Source of the DNA: Proteiniphilum sp. UBA5384
GTDB taxonomy: Bacteria > Bacteroidota > Bacteroidia > Bacteroidales > Dysgonomonadaceae
Reading direction: 5' to 3'
NCBI RefSeq assembly: GCF_002410825.1
Contig: NZ_DHOS01000002.1
Location: forward strand, 184,696 to 248,695
Length of the DNA stretch: 64,000 nt
A program made the translations under genes and the position numbers. Shown here one piece after another: positions 16,380 through 25,744 of this stretch; the stretch's first letter is position 1, and each line of letters begins with the position of its first letter. Under the pieces are notes generated by a model. The model made no database searches, had not been told where the DNA came from, and saw only the letters and a list, made by a program, of their open reading frames with translations.

Positions 16380-17510
16380 ATGTCTGTTATAATCAATAAA
16401 GTCAGAACAAAGGATGATTTGAGGAAGTTCATCCAGTTTGGTATCGATCTCTATGAAGGGAACGAGTATTATGTTCCGCCATTGATCTACGATGAGAGAG
16501 CCACGCTTAGTGCAAATAAAAATCCGGCATTCGATCATTGTGATGCCAACTATTTCCTGGCTTATCGTGACGACTGTATTGTAGGGCGCATCGGTGTAAT
16601 CATTAACCACAAGTCAAATGAGAGATGGAATGAACGAAATGCCCGTTTTGGTTTTGTCGATTTTATTGATGACAATGAAGTGGTCGATGCCCTTTTCGGC
16701 GCGGCAGAAAGTTGGGCGCGCTCCCGTGGAATGGAAAAGATACACGGTCCGCTCGGCTTTACCGATCTCGACCATGAGGGGATGCTGATAGAGGGATTCG
16801 ACCAACTCAGTACCTTATCCACCATTTATAACTATCCCTACTATGTAGATCACATGGAAAGGATGGGATATGCAAAAGATCAGGACTGGCTGGAATTCCT
16901 TATTACCATTCCCAAGGAGATACCGGAACGGTTCCAACGTGCTTCGGAGATCGTGAAGAAACGTTCCGGACTAGAGGTGATACATCTTGAAACTAAAAAA
17001 GATGTGATGCCTTACGCGAAAGACATTTTCAGGCTGATCAACCGTGCCTATAAGGATTTGTATGGATATGTGGACTTGACCGATCGGCAAATTGACTATT
17101 ATGTGGATATGTATATCCCGATGCTGCGTTTGGAATTCCTCACGTTGGTAATCCGCAGGGAAGACAATAAGCTGGTGGGGGTGGGTATAGGGCTTCCCAG
17201 CATCGCCAAGGCGTTACAGAAAGCAAAAGGTAAATTCATGCCTGCCGGCTGGTATTATCTTTATCAGGCGTTAAAAGGAAAAGGGACCAATGTGCTCGAC
17301 CTGCTGATGGTCGCCGTAGATCCCGAATACCAGGGGAAAGGTTTGAATGCGTTGATGTTCAATGAGTTCATGTCGGCTTGTATCCGGTTGGGTTTTGAGT
17401 ATGCCGAGAGCAATCCCGAACTGGAAATGAACAATAAAGTGCATTCCATGTGGAACGGATGGGAAACCAAACAACATAAAAGACGTAGGGCGTTTATTAA
17501 AAATTTATAG
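16380..17510 (+). CDS. GNAT-fold acyltransferase-like protein of unknown substrate
   Basis: A cytosolic protein of 376 residues. The C-terminal half has the acetyl-CoA-binding signature of GNAT enzymes (LMVAVDPEYQGKGLNALMFN, with the Q/R-x-x-G-x-G loop). The N-terminal half (FIQFGIDLYEGNEYYVPPL, MEKIHGPLGFTDLDHEGML) is shared by a Bacteroidota-wide family annotated only as N-acetyltransferase-like. A -7-like box TATCTTTG lies at 16272-16279, about 100 bases upstream. The next gene, parE, starts 15 bases after the stop and may be co-transcribed. The acceptor is unknown. Confidence 0.7.
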   Translation: MSVIINKVRTKDDLRKFIQFGIDLYEGNEYYVPPLIYDERATLSANKNPAFDHCDANYFLAYRDDCIVGRIGVIINHKSNERWNERNARFGFVDFIDDNEVVDALFGAAESWARSRGMEKIHGPLGFTDLDHEGMLIEGFDQLSTLSTIYNYPYYVDHMERMGYAKDQDWLEFLITIPKEIPERFQRASEIVKKRSGLEVIHLETKKDVMPYAKDIFRLINRAYKDLYGYVDLTDRQIDYYVDMYIPMLRLEFLTLVIRREDNKLVGVGIGLPSIAKALQKAKGKFMPAGWYYLYQALKGKGTNVLDLLMVAVDPEYQGKGLNALMFNEFMSACIRLGFEYAESNPELEMNNKVHSMWNGWETKQHKRRRAFIKNL

Positions 17511-17525
17511 GGAGAACGAAATAAA

Positions 17526-19394
17526 GTGTACGAAACAGAAAAAGAGATACAAGTAATTGAAAACAATTATCAGGAAGAGAATATTGTTACCTTGGAGTGG
17601 CAGGAACATATCCGCCGGCGCCCCGGGATGTATATCGGGAAACTGGGCGACGGCTCTTCTTATGATGATGGTATTTATGTGTTGCTGAAAGAGGTGCTCG
17701 ACAACGCGATTGATGAGTTCATGATGGGCTACGGAAAAACCATCGAGGTGACCATCGAAAATGGGAACGTGACCGTCCGCGATTATGGGCGTGGCGTACC
17801 CCTGGGAAAGGTGAAGGATGTCTGCTCCAAAATGAATACGGGTGCCAAGTACGATTCCAAGGCATTTAAAAAATCGGTAGGACTGAACGGTGTGGGTATC
17901 AAGGCGGTGAATGCGCTTTCTTCTTCTTTTGCAATGGAATGTTTCCGCGAGGGGCAGATGAAGGTGGTGGAATTTGTGCAGGGTGTGATCTCGAAGGATC
18001 ACGCGATTGTGCCCACTACGAGTGCTAATGGTACCTACGTGACTTTTACACCCGATAAAGAGATATTTGGCGATTACTATTACCGCGACGAACATATCGA
18101 ACCATTGCTGAAAAATTATGTCTTCCTGAATATCGGCTTGACTATCGTCTTTAATGGTAAAAAATTCACTTCGAAAAATGGGTTGGAAGACCTGTTAAAT
18201 GAAAACCTCACCTCAGAAGAACTTTATCCCATTATCCACCTGTTCGGAGAGGATATTGAGGTAGCCATTACCCATACCAACCAGTATGGGGAAGAGTACT
18301 ACTCGTTTGTCAACGGGCAACACACCACCCAGGGAGGGACACACCTTGCCGCTTTCCGTGAGGCGACGGCACGGGTGATCAAAGAGTTCTATAATAAGAA
18401 CTTTGAATATTCCGATATCCGTAACGGGATGGTGGCGGCCATCAGCATCAAGGTGGAAGAGCCGGTGTTTGAGTCGCAGACAAAAACCAAATTGGGATCG
18501 AAAGAAATGACGCCCAACGGAGTCTCGGTGAGCAAACATATCAACGACTTCCTCAAGAAAGAACTCGATAATTACCTCCATAAAAATGCAGATACGGCGG
18601 AGGTCTTACAGAAGAAGATACTCGACTCGGAGAAGGAGCGAAAAGCAATCGCCGGTGTCACCAAACTGGCACGTGAACGCGCCAAGAAGGCAAACCTCCA
18701 TAATAAGAAATTGAGGGATTGCCGCATCCACTATAATGACAACAAAGGGGACGACAGGGATAAAACTTCTATCTTCATTACCGAGGGGGATTCCGCCAGC
18801 GGATCAATCACCAAAAGCCGCGATCCGAACCTCCAGGCGGTCTTCAGCTTGCGGGGGAAACCGCTGAACTGCTTTGGATTGACCAAGAAGATAGTATACG
18901 AGAATGAAGAGTTCAATCTCCTGCAGGCTGCCCTCAATATCGAAGAGAATATGGATGGATTGCGGTATAACAGGGTAATCATCGCTACCGATGCCGACAC
19001 CGACGGGATGCATATCCGACTGTTGTTACTGACTTTCTTCCTGCAATTTTTTCCCGACTTGATCAAGAAGGGACATGTATATATTCTTCAAACACCCCTT
19101 TTCAGGGTGCGTAACAAGAAAAAAACACTCTATTGCTATTCCGAAGAGGAGCGGCTGTCCGCTATTGAAGAGTTGAGCCCCAATCCCGAAATAACCCGCT
19201 TTAAAGGATTGGGAGAGATATCACCCGATGAGTTTCGTAACTTTATCGGCGAAGATATCCGGCTCGACAGGGTGACCATGCGGAAAGAGGATCTCCTGAA
19301 GGAACTGCTTGAATTCTATATGGGTAAGAATACGCCTGAACGCCAGTCGTTCATCATTGAAAACCTCGTCGTTGAAGAGGATGAGGTGGCGTAA
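17526..19394 (+). CDS. parE: DNA topoisomerase IV subunit B
   Basis: The 622-residue ATPase and TOPRIM subunit of a type IIA topoisomerase. It pairs with ParC to separate daughter chromosomes. The start is a GTG at 17526. No ATG occurs before the conserved GHKL region, so the GTG is supported. ATPase motifs are EVLDNAIDEF, YGRGVPLG and GLNGVGIKAVNAL. The TOPRIM motifs are TEGDSASGS and DADTDGMHIR, and the C terminus has the RFKGLGEISPDEF segment. It is assigned to ParE rather than GyrB by its short length, about 20-30 residues below typical Bacteroidota GyrB, and because these features match the second B subunit of this phylum. The distinction is probable, not certain. Confidence 0.88.
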   Translation: MYETEKEIQVIENNYQEENIVTLEWQEHIRRRPGMYIGKLGDGSSYDDGIYVLLKEVLDNAIDEFMMGYGKTIEVTIENGNVTVRDYGRGVPLGKVKDVCSKMNTGAKYDSKAFKKSVGLNGVGIKAVNALSSSFAMECFREGQMKVVEFVQGVISKDHAIVPTTSANGTYVTFTPDKEIFGDYYYRDEHIEPLLKNYVFLNIGLTIVFNGKKFTSKNGLEDLLNENLTSEELYPIIHLFGEDIEVAITHTNQYGEEYYSFVNGQHTTQGGTHLAAFREATARVIKEFYNKNFEYSDIRNGMVAAISIKVEEPVFESQTKTKLGSKEMTPNGVSVSKHINDFLKKELDNYLHKNADTAEVLQKKILDSEKERKAIAGVTKLARERAKKANLHNKKLRDCRIHYNDNKGDDRDKTSIFITEGDSASGSITKSRDPNLQAVFSLRGKPLNCFGLTKKIVYENEEFNLLQAALNIEENMDGLRYNRVIIATDADTDGMHIRLLLLTFFLQFFPDLIKKGHVYILQTPLFRVRNKKKTLYCYSEEERLSAIEELSPNPEITRFKGLGEISPDEFRNFIGEDIRLDRVTMRKEDLLKELLEFYMGKNTPERQSFIIENLVVEEDEVA

Positions 19395-19414
19395 CTAATG
19401 TAATGTGACAATAT

Positions 19415-19900
19415 ATGGATAAAAAGAGAATCGCCTTGTTTCCCGGCACGTTCGACCCCTTCACTGTCGGTCACGAGTCGCTGGTGCGTAGAGGTTTGTT
19501 CCTGATGGACGAGATTGTGATAGCCATAGGGGTTAATGAGGCGAAGCGGTCTTTTTTTCCGTTGGATCAACGGCTTGGCATGATCCGCAAATTATATGAA
19601 GATGAACCCCGGGTAAGCGTGGAGAGTTACGACTCATTGACCATAGAATTCGCGCAGAAGCTCGGGGCACAATATATCCTCAGGGGTATCCGGTCGGTAA
19701 CCGATTTCGAATATGAAAAAACGATCGCCGATATGAACCGAACTATTTCAGGAATTGAAACGTTTGTATTATTCACGGAGCCGTCTCTGACCCATATCAG
19801 TTCTTCCCATGTGAGGGAATTATTGCATTACGGGCATGATGTAAGCGACTTTGTCCCGAAAGGAATGTTCATCCAGAATGATAACCACTCAAAAAAATAG
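19415..19900 (+). CDS. coaD: Phosphopantetheine adenylyltransferase
   Basis: A nucleotidyltransferase of 161 residues that makes dephospho-CoA from 4'-phosphopantetheine and ATP, the penultimate step of CoA synthesis. The T/HxGH site is in FPGTFDPFTVGHESLVRRGL. The substrate loop QYILRGIRSVTDFEYE and the ISSSHVRE motif, which replaces ISSTxVR, are present. Length matches hexameric bacterial CoaD. It lies 20 bases after parE and 2 bases before the S41 protease gene, so one transcript is likely. Confidence 0.96.
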   Translation: MDKKRIALFPGTFDPFTVGHESLVRRGLFLMDEIVIAIGVNEAKRSFFPLDQRLGMIRKLYEDEPRVSVESYDSLTIEFAQKLGAQYILRGIRSVTDFEYEKTIADMNRTISGIETFVLFTEPSLTHISSSHVRELLHYGHDVSDFVPKGMFIQNDNHSKK

Positions 19901-19902
19901 AA

Positions 19903-21531
19903 ATGTTGAAAAAAATAATACCGATTATTTTAGCTACACTGTTTTTAAACGGATGTGTGTATGGCCAGTTCAGACCTTCGCCTGAGGGCGTTAAGTTAGA
20001 GCGTACCCTCCAACTGATCCAAGGACTTTATGTAGATGATGTGGAGGCCGGAAATCTGACCGAAGCGGCCATACGTGGCATGTTGAAAGAACTCGATCCT
20101 CATTCTACCTATCTGAACAAAGAAGAGGTAAAGGCCATGAATGAACCGTTACAGGGGAATTTTGACGGCATCGGTATCTCATTCAATATGCTGACAGATA
20201 CGCTCTATGTAATGGAGGTTATTGCCGGTGGCCCGTCACAGAAAGTAGGAATCATGCCGGGAGATAAGATTATTTTTGTGAATGATACACTTATTGCCGG
20301 GGTGAAGAAAAATAATCAGGATGTGGTCTCCATGCTTCGGGGGCCTAAAGGAACACAGGTGAACGTGAAGATACTTCGCCGTGGTGTGCCGGAATTGATG
20401 CCGTTCAGGATTGTCCGAGACAAGATTCCTATCACCAGTATTGATGCATCCTATATGGTGGCCGATGATACCGGATATATTCGACTGAGCCGGTTTGGAG
20501 TTACTTCGGCCGATGAGTTCCGGCAGGCAGAAAAGGAGCTGAGGTCGCAGGGGATGAAACATCTTCTTTTGGACCTGACCGATAACGGGGGAGGTATCCT
20601 TCAGGTTGCCAACGATATCGTGAATGAGTTTCTGGGTGACGGTAACCTGATCGTTTATACCGAAGGAAAGAATCAACCACGCTATACGATGAACTCCACA
20701 GGTGGCGATGAACTGAAAGGCGGTAAGTTAGTGGTGTTGGTCAACGAATCGTCGGCATCTGCAAGTGAGATCCTTGCCGGCGCCGTCCAGGACTGGGACA
20801 GGGGGGTAATCGTAGGAAGAAGGACGTTCGGGAAAGGATTGGTGCAACGCCAGTTGCCCCTCCCTGACGGTACCATGATCCGACTGACCGTTGCGAGGTA
20901 TTATACACCTACCGGAAGGAGTATTCAGAAGCCCTATGAAAATGGGAATCAGGATGCATATAACATGGATTTTATCAATCGTTACAATCATGGTGAACTG
21001 TTTGCCGCCGATAGTATCCATTTCCCCGATTCACTGAAATATACCACCCTGGTAAATAAACGTACGGTATATGGTGGCGGGGGAATCATGCCGGATTATT
21101 TCGTGCCGATCGATACTACCGGAGGAACCATGTTGCACGCCCGACTCAATGCGATGGGTGTGATCAACAGGGTATCCATCACCGAAGTGGATAACAACCG
21201 GAAGACATTACTGCAGAAATATCCCGATGCTACCGCGTTCAATAAAAATTACCAGGTGACCGATGCAATGGTGTCTAAGCTGAAAAAATTGGCGACCGAC
21301 GAAAAAATAGAATGGAACGACGAGCAATTCGCTACTTCCCGCCCACTGATATTTGTACAGTTAAAAGCGCTGATCGCCCGTGACCTGTACGATTCTTCGG
21401 CATTCTTCCGGATTATCAATGAAGAGAATGATATCTTCATGGAAGGATTGAAAATTATTTCAGATGATAACCGCTACCAGGGATTGTTAGAAGGTGTTGG
21501 CAGTAATGTAGGACAAAACAAAGCCATATAA
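19903..21531 (+). CDS. S41 family C-terminal processing peptidase (CtpA-like) with PDZ domain
   Basis: The 542-residue protein has a lipoprotein-type signal (ATLFLNGCVYGQ), so it is likely anchored in the periplasm. A PDZ domain covers about residues 80-170 (PLQGNFDGIGISFNM, GIMPGDKIIFVND). The S41 core follows, with the nucleophile in NESSASASEIL and the catalytic Lys in RRTFGKGLVQ, about 25 residues apart as in tail-specific proteases. The last ~170 residues are a Bacteroidota-type C-terminal extension. Family enzymes trim or degrade exported proteins at their C termini. It abuts the ppk2 gene without a gap. Confidence 0.92.
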   Translation: MLKKIIPIILATLFLNGCVYGQFRPSPEGVKLERTLQLIQGLYVDDVEAGNLTEAAIRGMLKELDPHSTYLNKEEVKAMNEPLQGNFDGIGISFNMLTDTLYVMEVIAGGPSQKVGIMPGDKIIFVNDTLIAGVKKNNQDVVSMLRGPKGTQVNVKILRRGVPELMPFRIVRDKIPITSIDASYMVADDTGYIRLSRFGVTSADEFRQAEKELRSQGMKHLLLDLTDNGGGILQVANDIVNEFLGDGNLIVYTEGKNQPRYTMNSTGGDELKGGKLVVLVNESSASASEILAGAVQDWDRGVIVGRRTFGKGLVQRQLPLPDGTMIRLTVARYYTPTGRSIQKPYENGNQDAYNMDFINRYNHGELFAADSIHFPDSLKYTTLVNKRTVYGGGGIMPDYFVPIDTTGGTMLHARLNAMGVINRVSITEVDNNRKTLLQKYPDATAFNKNYQVTDAMVSKLKKLATDEKIEWNDEQFATSRPLIFVQLKALIARDLYDSSAFFRIINEENDIFMEGLKIISDDNRYQGLLEGVGSNVGQNKAI

Positions 21532-22410
21532 ATGCCTATGAAATTCGACTACGACAAGTTGCGGGTAAAAGAAGGGGTAAAGGTTAACCTGAAGGACTTT
21601 TCTACCTGCGACGATGGTGGGTATACCAGGAAAACAGCGAAGGAAGAAATCAGGCGGAACATCAAAAAGTTGAAAAAATTTCAGGAGATGTTCTATGCTG
21701 ATGACCGGTATTCGTTGTTGATCATCCTGCAGGCACGCGATGCGGCCGGAAAAGATGGTGTGATCCGTCACGTGATGTCGGGCATCAACCCCCAGGGATG
21801 CAGGGTGCACAGTTTTAAAACCCCTGGCAGGAATGAACTGGAACATGATTATTTCTGGCGTCATTATATTGCTTTGCCGGAGCGGGGAATGATAGAAATT
21901 TTCAACCGTTCGCATTATGAAAATGTGCTGGCGACGAAAGTTAATCCCCAATGGATTCTTAATGAACGTATTCCGGGTTACGATTCGGTGGAGAAGATTG
22001 ACGGGCAGTTCTGGGATAAACGTTACGAAGATATTAATGCCGTCGAACAACATCTTTACCGCAACGGGATGCGTATCCTTAAGTTTTTCCTGAATGTCTC
22101 GAAAGAAGAGCAGAGAGAACGTTTCCTCTCCCGTATCGATGAGCCCGATAAGAACTGGAAATTCAGTTCGGCCGATTTGCAGGCGCGGAAGCAATGGGAT
22201 GATTATGACCGTGCATTTGAGGAGATGCTGGAAAAAACTTCAAAGCCTTACGCACCATGGTATGTGATTCCGGCCGATAAGAAATTCTTTGCCCGTGTGG
22301 CTGTAGGTGATATTATTATTGAGCTGTTTAAATCGCTCGAATTACATTTCCCCCCGGCCGAATCACCCGAATTACTGGAGAAAGCACGTGAAATACTGAC
22401 AAAAGAATAG
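21532..22410 (+). CDS. Polyphosphate kinase 2 family protein
   Basis: The 292-residue cytosolic kinase has the PPK2 fold. Its Walker A segment is LQARDAAGKDGVI and the lid/Walker B part is HDYFWRHY followed by IEIFNRSHYENV. PPK2 enzymes move phosphate between polyphosphate and nucleoside mono- or diphosphates. Single-domain members of this size are mostly class I or III, and class cannot be set here with certainty. The start codon follows the S41 gene's stop directly, suggesting translational coupling. The 3' end overlaps a convergent small membrane-protein frame by 83 bases. Confidence 0.9.
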   Translation: MPMKFDYDKLRVKEGVKVNLKDFSTCDDGGYTRKTAKEEIRRNIKKLKKFQEMFYADDRYSLLIILQARDAAGKDGVIRHVMSGINPQGCRVHSFKTPGRNELEHDYFWRHYIALPERGMIEIFNRSHYENVLATKVNPQWILNERIPGYDSVEKIDGQFWDKRYEDINAVEQHLYRNGMRILKFFLNVSKEEQRERFLSRIDEPDKNWKFSSADLQARKQWDDYDRAFEEMLEKTSKPYAPWYVIPADKKFFARVAVGDIIIELFKSLELHFPPAESPELLEKAREILTKE

Positions 22411-22627
22411 CCGTAAATACCCGCTTATCTTGTTTTTTCTTCCTTCGCAAATAGGCATTCAATCGTGTCAGCGCCCAGAAAGAGGTCGATGTTATCACAA
22501 TAAGGAGGGCGGTAAGTATATATTGGAGCGATAGGATAGCTTCTTTTCCACCGAAAAAGACCGTCAGCAGTGATAACACGAAAAGCAACATGTACATGGC
22601 TCCAAAAATACTCCTGAAATCTGTCAA
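22328..22627 (-). CDS. Small two-helix membrane protein, unknown function
   Basis: The frame predicts 99 residues with two strong hydrophobic helices (MYMLLFVLSLLTVFF and ILSLQYILTALLIVITSTSF). A basic segment LRRKKKQDKR and a weakly conserved-looking tail follow. The pattern looks like a true small membrane protein. The start is unclear: the marked start is TTG, and the frame stays open upstream for about 40 acidic, polar codons (EDIEQKEKRSTNKGDEL) with no ATG. The tail lies antisense to the last 83 bases of ppk2. The gene may be intact with an odd start, or a decayed copy. Confidence 0.4.
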   Translation of the reverse strand: MTDFRSIFGAMYMLLFVLSLLTVFFGGKEAILSLQYILTALLIVITSTSFWALTRLNAYLRRKKKQDKRVFTAILLSVFHVLSPVIRVIRPGGNVIRAI

Positions 22628-23019
22628 TTCATCTCCTTTGTTTGTTGATCGTTTTTCTTTTTGTTCAATATCCTCTATGTTACTATCTGTGGGATTGCTG
22701 GATAAATGGGATGCATTTTCTATATCTGTTTCGTTATATCCGGCCTATCTCTTCGGATTGGTTATAAAAATAATCAACTATTTGAGATCTCAAATGTGAC
22801 CGGTATTGTCAGTAGGCTATTTTTTCCTCATGGAGTTATATGGTTGAAAGATAGTATTGCTGAAAATCAGGTTGTTATTAACTTATCGACAAAGCTGTAT
22901 TTTTTAAGATTTTTAATTCGTCAATCTGGGTTCTATTGCTTTCCTTTGTAATTGGGGTGGTTGGTTGCTCAACCCCTGCAAGCCGTATAGTTGCTGACAT
23001 TTCTCTTAACTGTTCGATA
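22628..23019. other. 392-base gap before the radical SAM gene
   Basis: The first ~120 bases contain the upstream open extension of the minus-strand small membrane protein. The rest (22750-23019) shows no gene. The radical SAM frame is open back to 22936, but those codons give no family match, so the ATG at 23020 is taken as its start. Confidence 0.4.
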
Positions 23020-24282
23020 ATGAACGAAAAGACACTTGAAAAATTGAAAATTCTTGCCGATGCCGCCAAGTACGACGTATCCTGTGCATCAAGCGGTACT
23101 TCGCGTAACAACGTGAAGGGAGGAATCGGTACGGCGTCAGGGTGGGGTATTTGCCATAGCTTCACTCCCGACGGGCGTTGTATTTCTTTATTTAAGATAC
23201 TGCTTACCAACCATTGTATCTATGATTGTGCCTATTGCAGTAACCGGCGGAGTAACGATGTGAGGCGTACGGCCTTTATAGCGGAAGAACTGGCGGAACT
23301 GACCATTGAATTTTACCGGAGAAATTATATCGAAGGGCTTTTCCTGAGTTCGGGTGTGATGCGTAATCCCGATTATACGATGGAGCAGATGCTGCGTGTG
23401 GTGAAACTGTTGCGGGAGGTGCATCGCTTCAATGGATATATCCATATGAAAGCAATTCCCGGAGCCAGTAATGAGCTGGTGGCGCAGGCAGGCAGGTTGG
23501 TCGACCGTATGAGTGTGAACCTTGAAATCCCATCGGAGACGAACCTGAAATTACTGGCTCCTGAAAAGGACTACTCAAGCGTTTTCACTCCCATGCGCTT
23601 TATACAGCAGGGGATGTTGGAGAGTGCGGAAGACCGTAAAAAATTCCGCTCAGCTCCCCGGTTTGTCCCTGCGGGACAAAGTACACAAGTGATTATCGGC
23701 GCCACACCCGATAATGATAAACAGATCCTCACCCTCGCTTCGGCTTTATATAAACGTCCATCCTTCAAACGGGTTTATTATTCGGGTTATATTCCTGTCA
23801 ATACCGGTGATAGCCGCCTGCCTATACTGCCTACACCACCATTGGTACGTGAAAACCGGTTGTATCAGGCCGATTGGCTGATGCGGTTTTACGAGTTCAG
23901 AGCCAATGAATTGGTGGATGACGCTCATCCCGACCTGGACCTGGATGTCGATCCTAAAATGGGATGGGCATTGCGGCATCCTGAATTCTTCCCGATCGAC
24001 GTAAATACAGCGCCTTATGAGATGATCCTGAGGATACCCGGCATTGGTGTGAAGTCTGCCAAACTGATCATCACTTCACGAAGGTACGGACGGTTGACCT
24101 CGGAACAACTCAAAAAGATAGGAGTGGTGATGAAGCGGGCACGCTATTTCATTGTCTGCCGCGAATTGCCAATGCAGACTGTCAACGAACTTACACCGCA
24201 ATATGTCCGTCGTCAGGTATCCCGGAAACAGAAGAAGATTGCTGCTGAACTGTTGCAGTATTCCATTGATTGGGGGGAGTAG
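23020..24282 (+). CDS. Putative DNA modification/repair radical SAM protein with C-terminal helix-hairpin-helix
   Basis: Counting from the ATG at 23020 the protein has 420 residues. The radical SAM cluster is C66-x3-C70-x2-C73 (NHCIYDCAYCSNR), and it follows a conserved KYDVSCASSGTSRNN and a GICHSFTPDGRC segment. The C terminus has a helix-hairpin-helix DNA-binding motif (ILRIPGIGVKSAKLIITSRR). This matches the family annotated as putative DNA modification/repair radical SAM protein (TIGR03916). It is followed 59 bases later by its usual partner (TIGR03915). By family and HhH motif it should act on DNA, perhaps repairing a photoproduct-like or modified base. The reaction is not established. 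Confidence 0.87.
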   Translation: MNEKTLEKLKILADAAKYDVSCASSGTSRNNVKGGIGTASGWGICHSFTPDGRCISLFKILLTNHCIYDCAYCSNRRSNDVRRTAFIAEELAELTIEFYRRNYIEGLFLSSGVMRNPDYTMEQMLRVVKLLREVHRFNGYIHMKAIPGASNELVAQAGRLVDRMSVNLEIPSETNLKLLAPEKDYSSVFTPMRFIQQGMLESAEDRKKFRSAPRFVPAGQSTQVIIGATPDNDKQILTLASALYKRPSFKRVYYSGYIPVNTGDSRLPILPTPPLVRENRLYQADWLMRFYEFRANELVDDAHPDLDLDVDPKMGWALRHPEFFPIDVNTAPYEMILRIPGIGVKSAKLIITSRRYGRLTSEQLKKIGVVMKRARYFIVCRELPMQTVNELTPQYVRRQVSRKQKKIAAELLQYSIDWGE

Positions 24283-24341
24283 GTGGATGTGATGATTTCC
24301 TGATTAATGTGCTAATGTGAATAAAAAGTCTTTCTTCTAAA

Positions 24342-25109
24342 ATGATTGTTTTTGAATACGACCATACTTTCGACGGATTACTTTCATGCGTTTTTTTCGC
24401 GTATGAGCAGAAGAAGTTTCCTGATCTGATCTTTTCTGAATCCGACCAGAAGCCTCTGTTTATAGAAGAGCAGTATTATGTGGACACCGAAATCGAAAAA
24501 TCGAAGCGGGTATGGAAAGCACTGGAGAAAAAACTGTCGAAATTTGCACGGAACATGATGTTGAGCGTCTGGCTGTCGGAATTACCGGAAACGGCGATGT
24601 TGCTGTTCCGGTATATCCGTAAGAGTATCGATCATCCACAGGGAATAGAGATGAATTTCGGTGATGATGATGTACTCCGCATCAGGGATATTGCGCAGAA
24701 AGTAGCTACGGATGCCCACAAACTGGTTCAATTTGTCCGTTTTCAGGAGACCGTAGACGGTATATGGTTCGCTCCCGTATCGCCGCGTTATAATGTTCTT
24801 TCATTGATTGTCCCGCATTTTAAATCTCGTTACGCAGGACAGCCGTGGATTATTTACGATACAGTACGAAATGTCGGTCTTTATTACGATACCCGTACGG
24901 TACAGGAAATCTCTTTCTCTCAGAAAGATCTTGCCGAATTGAAATCAGGAAAACCGGGTAATGAAAAGCTTTCGGACGAGGAGGCTTTTTTTCAACAATT
25001 ATGGAAAGAATACTTTCAGAGTATTACCATCAAAGAACGTATCAACCTTAAACTACAACGCCAGCATATGCCAAAGCGCTACTGGAAGTACCTTCCTGAG
25101 ATTTCTTGA
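24342..25109 (+). CDS. TIGR03915-family putative DNA repair protein (DUF4130)
   Basis: A protein of 255 residues starting MIVFEYDHTFDGLLSCVFFA, the hallmark N terminus of the family that accompanies the TIGR03916 radical SAM enzyme. The middle and C-terminal part (RFQETVDGIWFAPVSPRYNV, QPWIIYDTVRNVGLYYD) belongs to DUF4130, thought to resemble uracil-DNA glycosylase-like folds. It ends with RQHMPKRYWKYLPE, also typical. It is encoded just downstream of the radical SAM gene in the same direction. A joint role in DNA repair is inferred from constant pairing, not from biochemistry. Confidence 0.85.
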   Translation: MIVFEYDHTFDGLLSCVFFAYEQKKFPDLIFSESDQKPLFIEEQYYVDTEIEKSKRVWKALEKKLSKFARNMMLSVWLSELPETAMLLFRYIRKSIDHPQGIEMNFGDDDVLRIRDIAQKVATDAHKLVQFVRFQETVDGIWFAPVSPRYNVLSLIVPHFKSRYAGQPWIIYDTVRNVGLYYDTRTVQEISFSQKDLAELKSGKPGNEKLSDEEAFFQQLWKEYFQSITIKERINLKLQRQHMPKRYWKYLPEIS

Positions 25110-25744
25110 TAAAATTATTATTCGGTAGTCGATTTTTTCATGTTATTTATTCATAATCTTTTAAAATGAGTAGAGAGGTGTTTAAATTCACAAATGGAAC
25201 GTATAGCTACTTTCTTTTTCAGCTACTTTCTTTTTCGTTGTTGTTATGGCGTGTTAATTGTTAAGTATTGATTTACAGTCATATATGAAGGGAAGAAGTC
25301 TTGTATAATTCATTCCTGTTTTTTTAATTTATTAGGTCCTGCATTTTTTTTTCGTGGAAAAGTGAAAATTTAACAATAAAAAGAGTGAGGTTCGAAAATA
25401 ATTATATATTTTTGAATTATATTATATAAAAGTTAATCAGAATGAAGATGTGATAAAGCCCAGCTACTAACTATTAAATTTCTTCATTTTACATATTTAT
25501 AAAATCATATTGTTGATAAAAATACTAGTTTTAATAGTAAAATAACCAAAATAAAGTGTTTTTGTAGATTTAAATTTAATTTATTAGAGCAGTATATTTA
25601 AGGTGTTCCATTAGTGTAATAAAAATTATTGATGTCAAACACTTTTTCTCGTAATATGAGAGACTCAATGAGCCCCGTCATGAGGCACCTTTTATCTTTA
25701 TTGCAAAATTAAATCCATATGAATGTTAATAAATCAAACCGAGT
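25110..25744. other. 635-base AT-rich upstream region of the SusCD locus
   Basis: No gene was seen. It contains a perfect 16-bp tandem repeat (25205-25236) and a small hairpin at 25664-25684 (arms CTCAATGA and TCATGAG). Downstream of the hairpin is a near-promoter box TATCTTTA at about 25692-25699. The unusual length and AT content fit a regulatory region for the susC-like gene, but no consensus promoter could be fixed. Confidence 0.4.
25205..25236. repeat. 16-bp perfect tandem duplication
   Basis: The unit AGCTACTTTCTTTTTC occurs twice head to tail at 25205-25220 and 25221-25236. It is pyrimidine-rich and lies about 100 bases after the DUF4130 gene. It may be a slippage product or a length-variable site. 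Confidence 0.8.
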
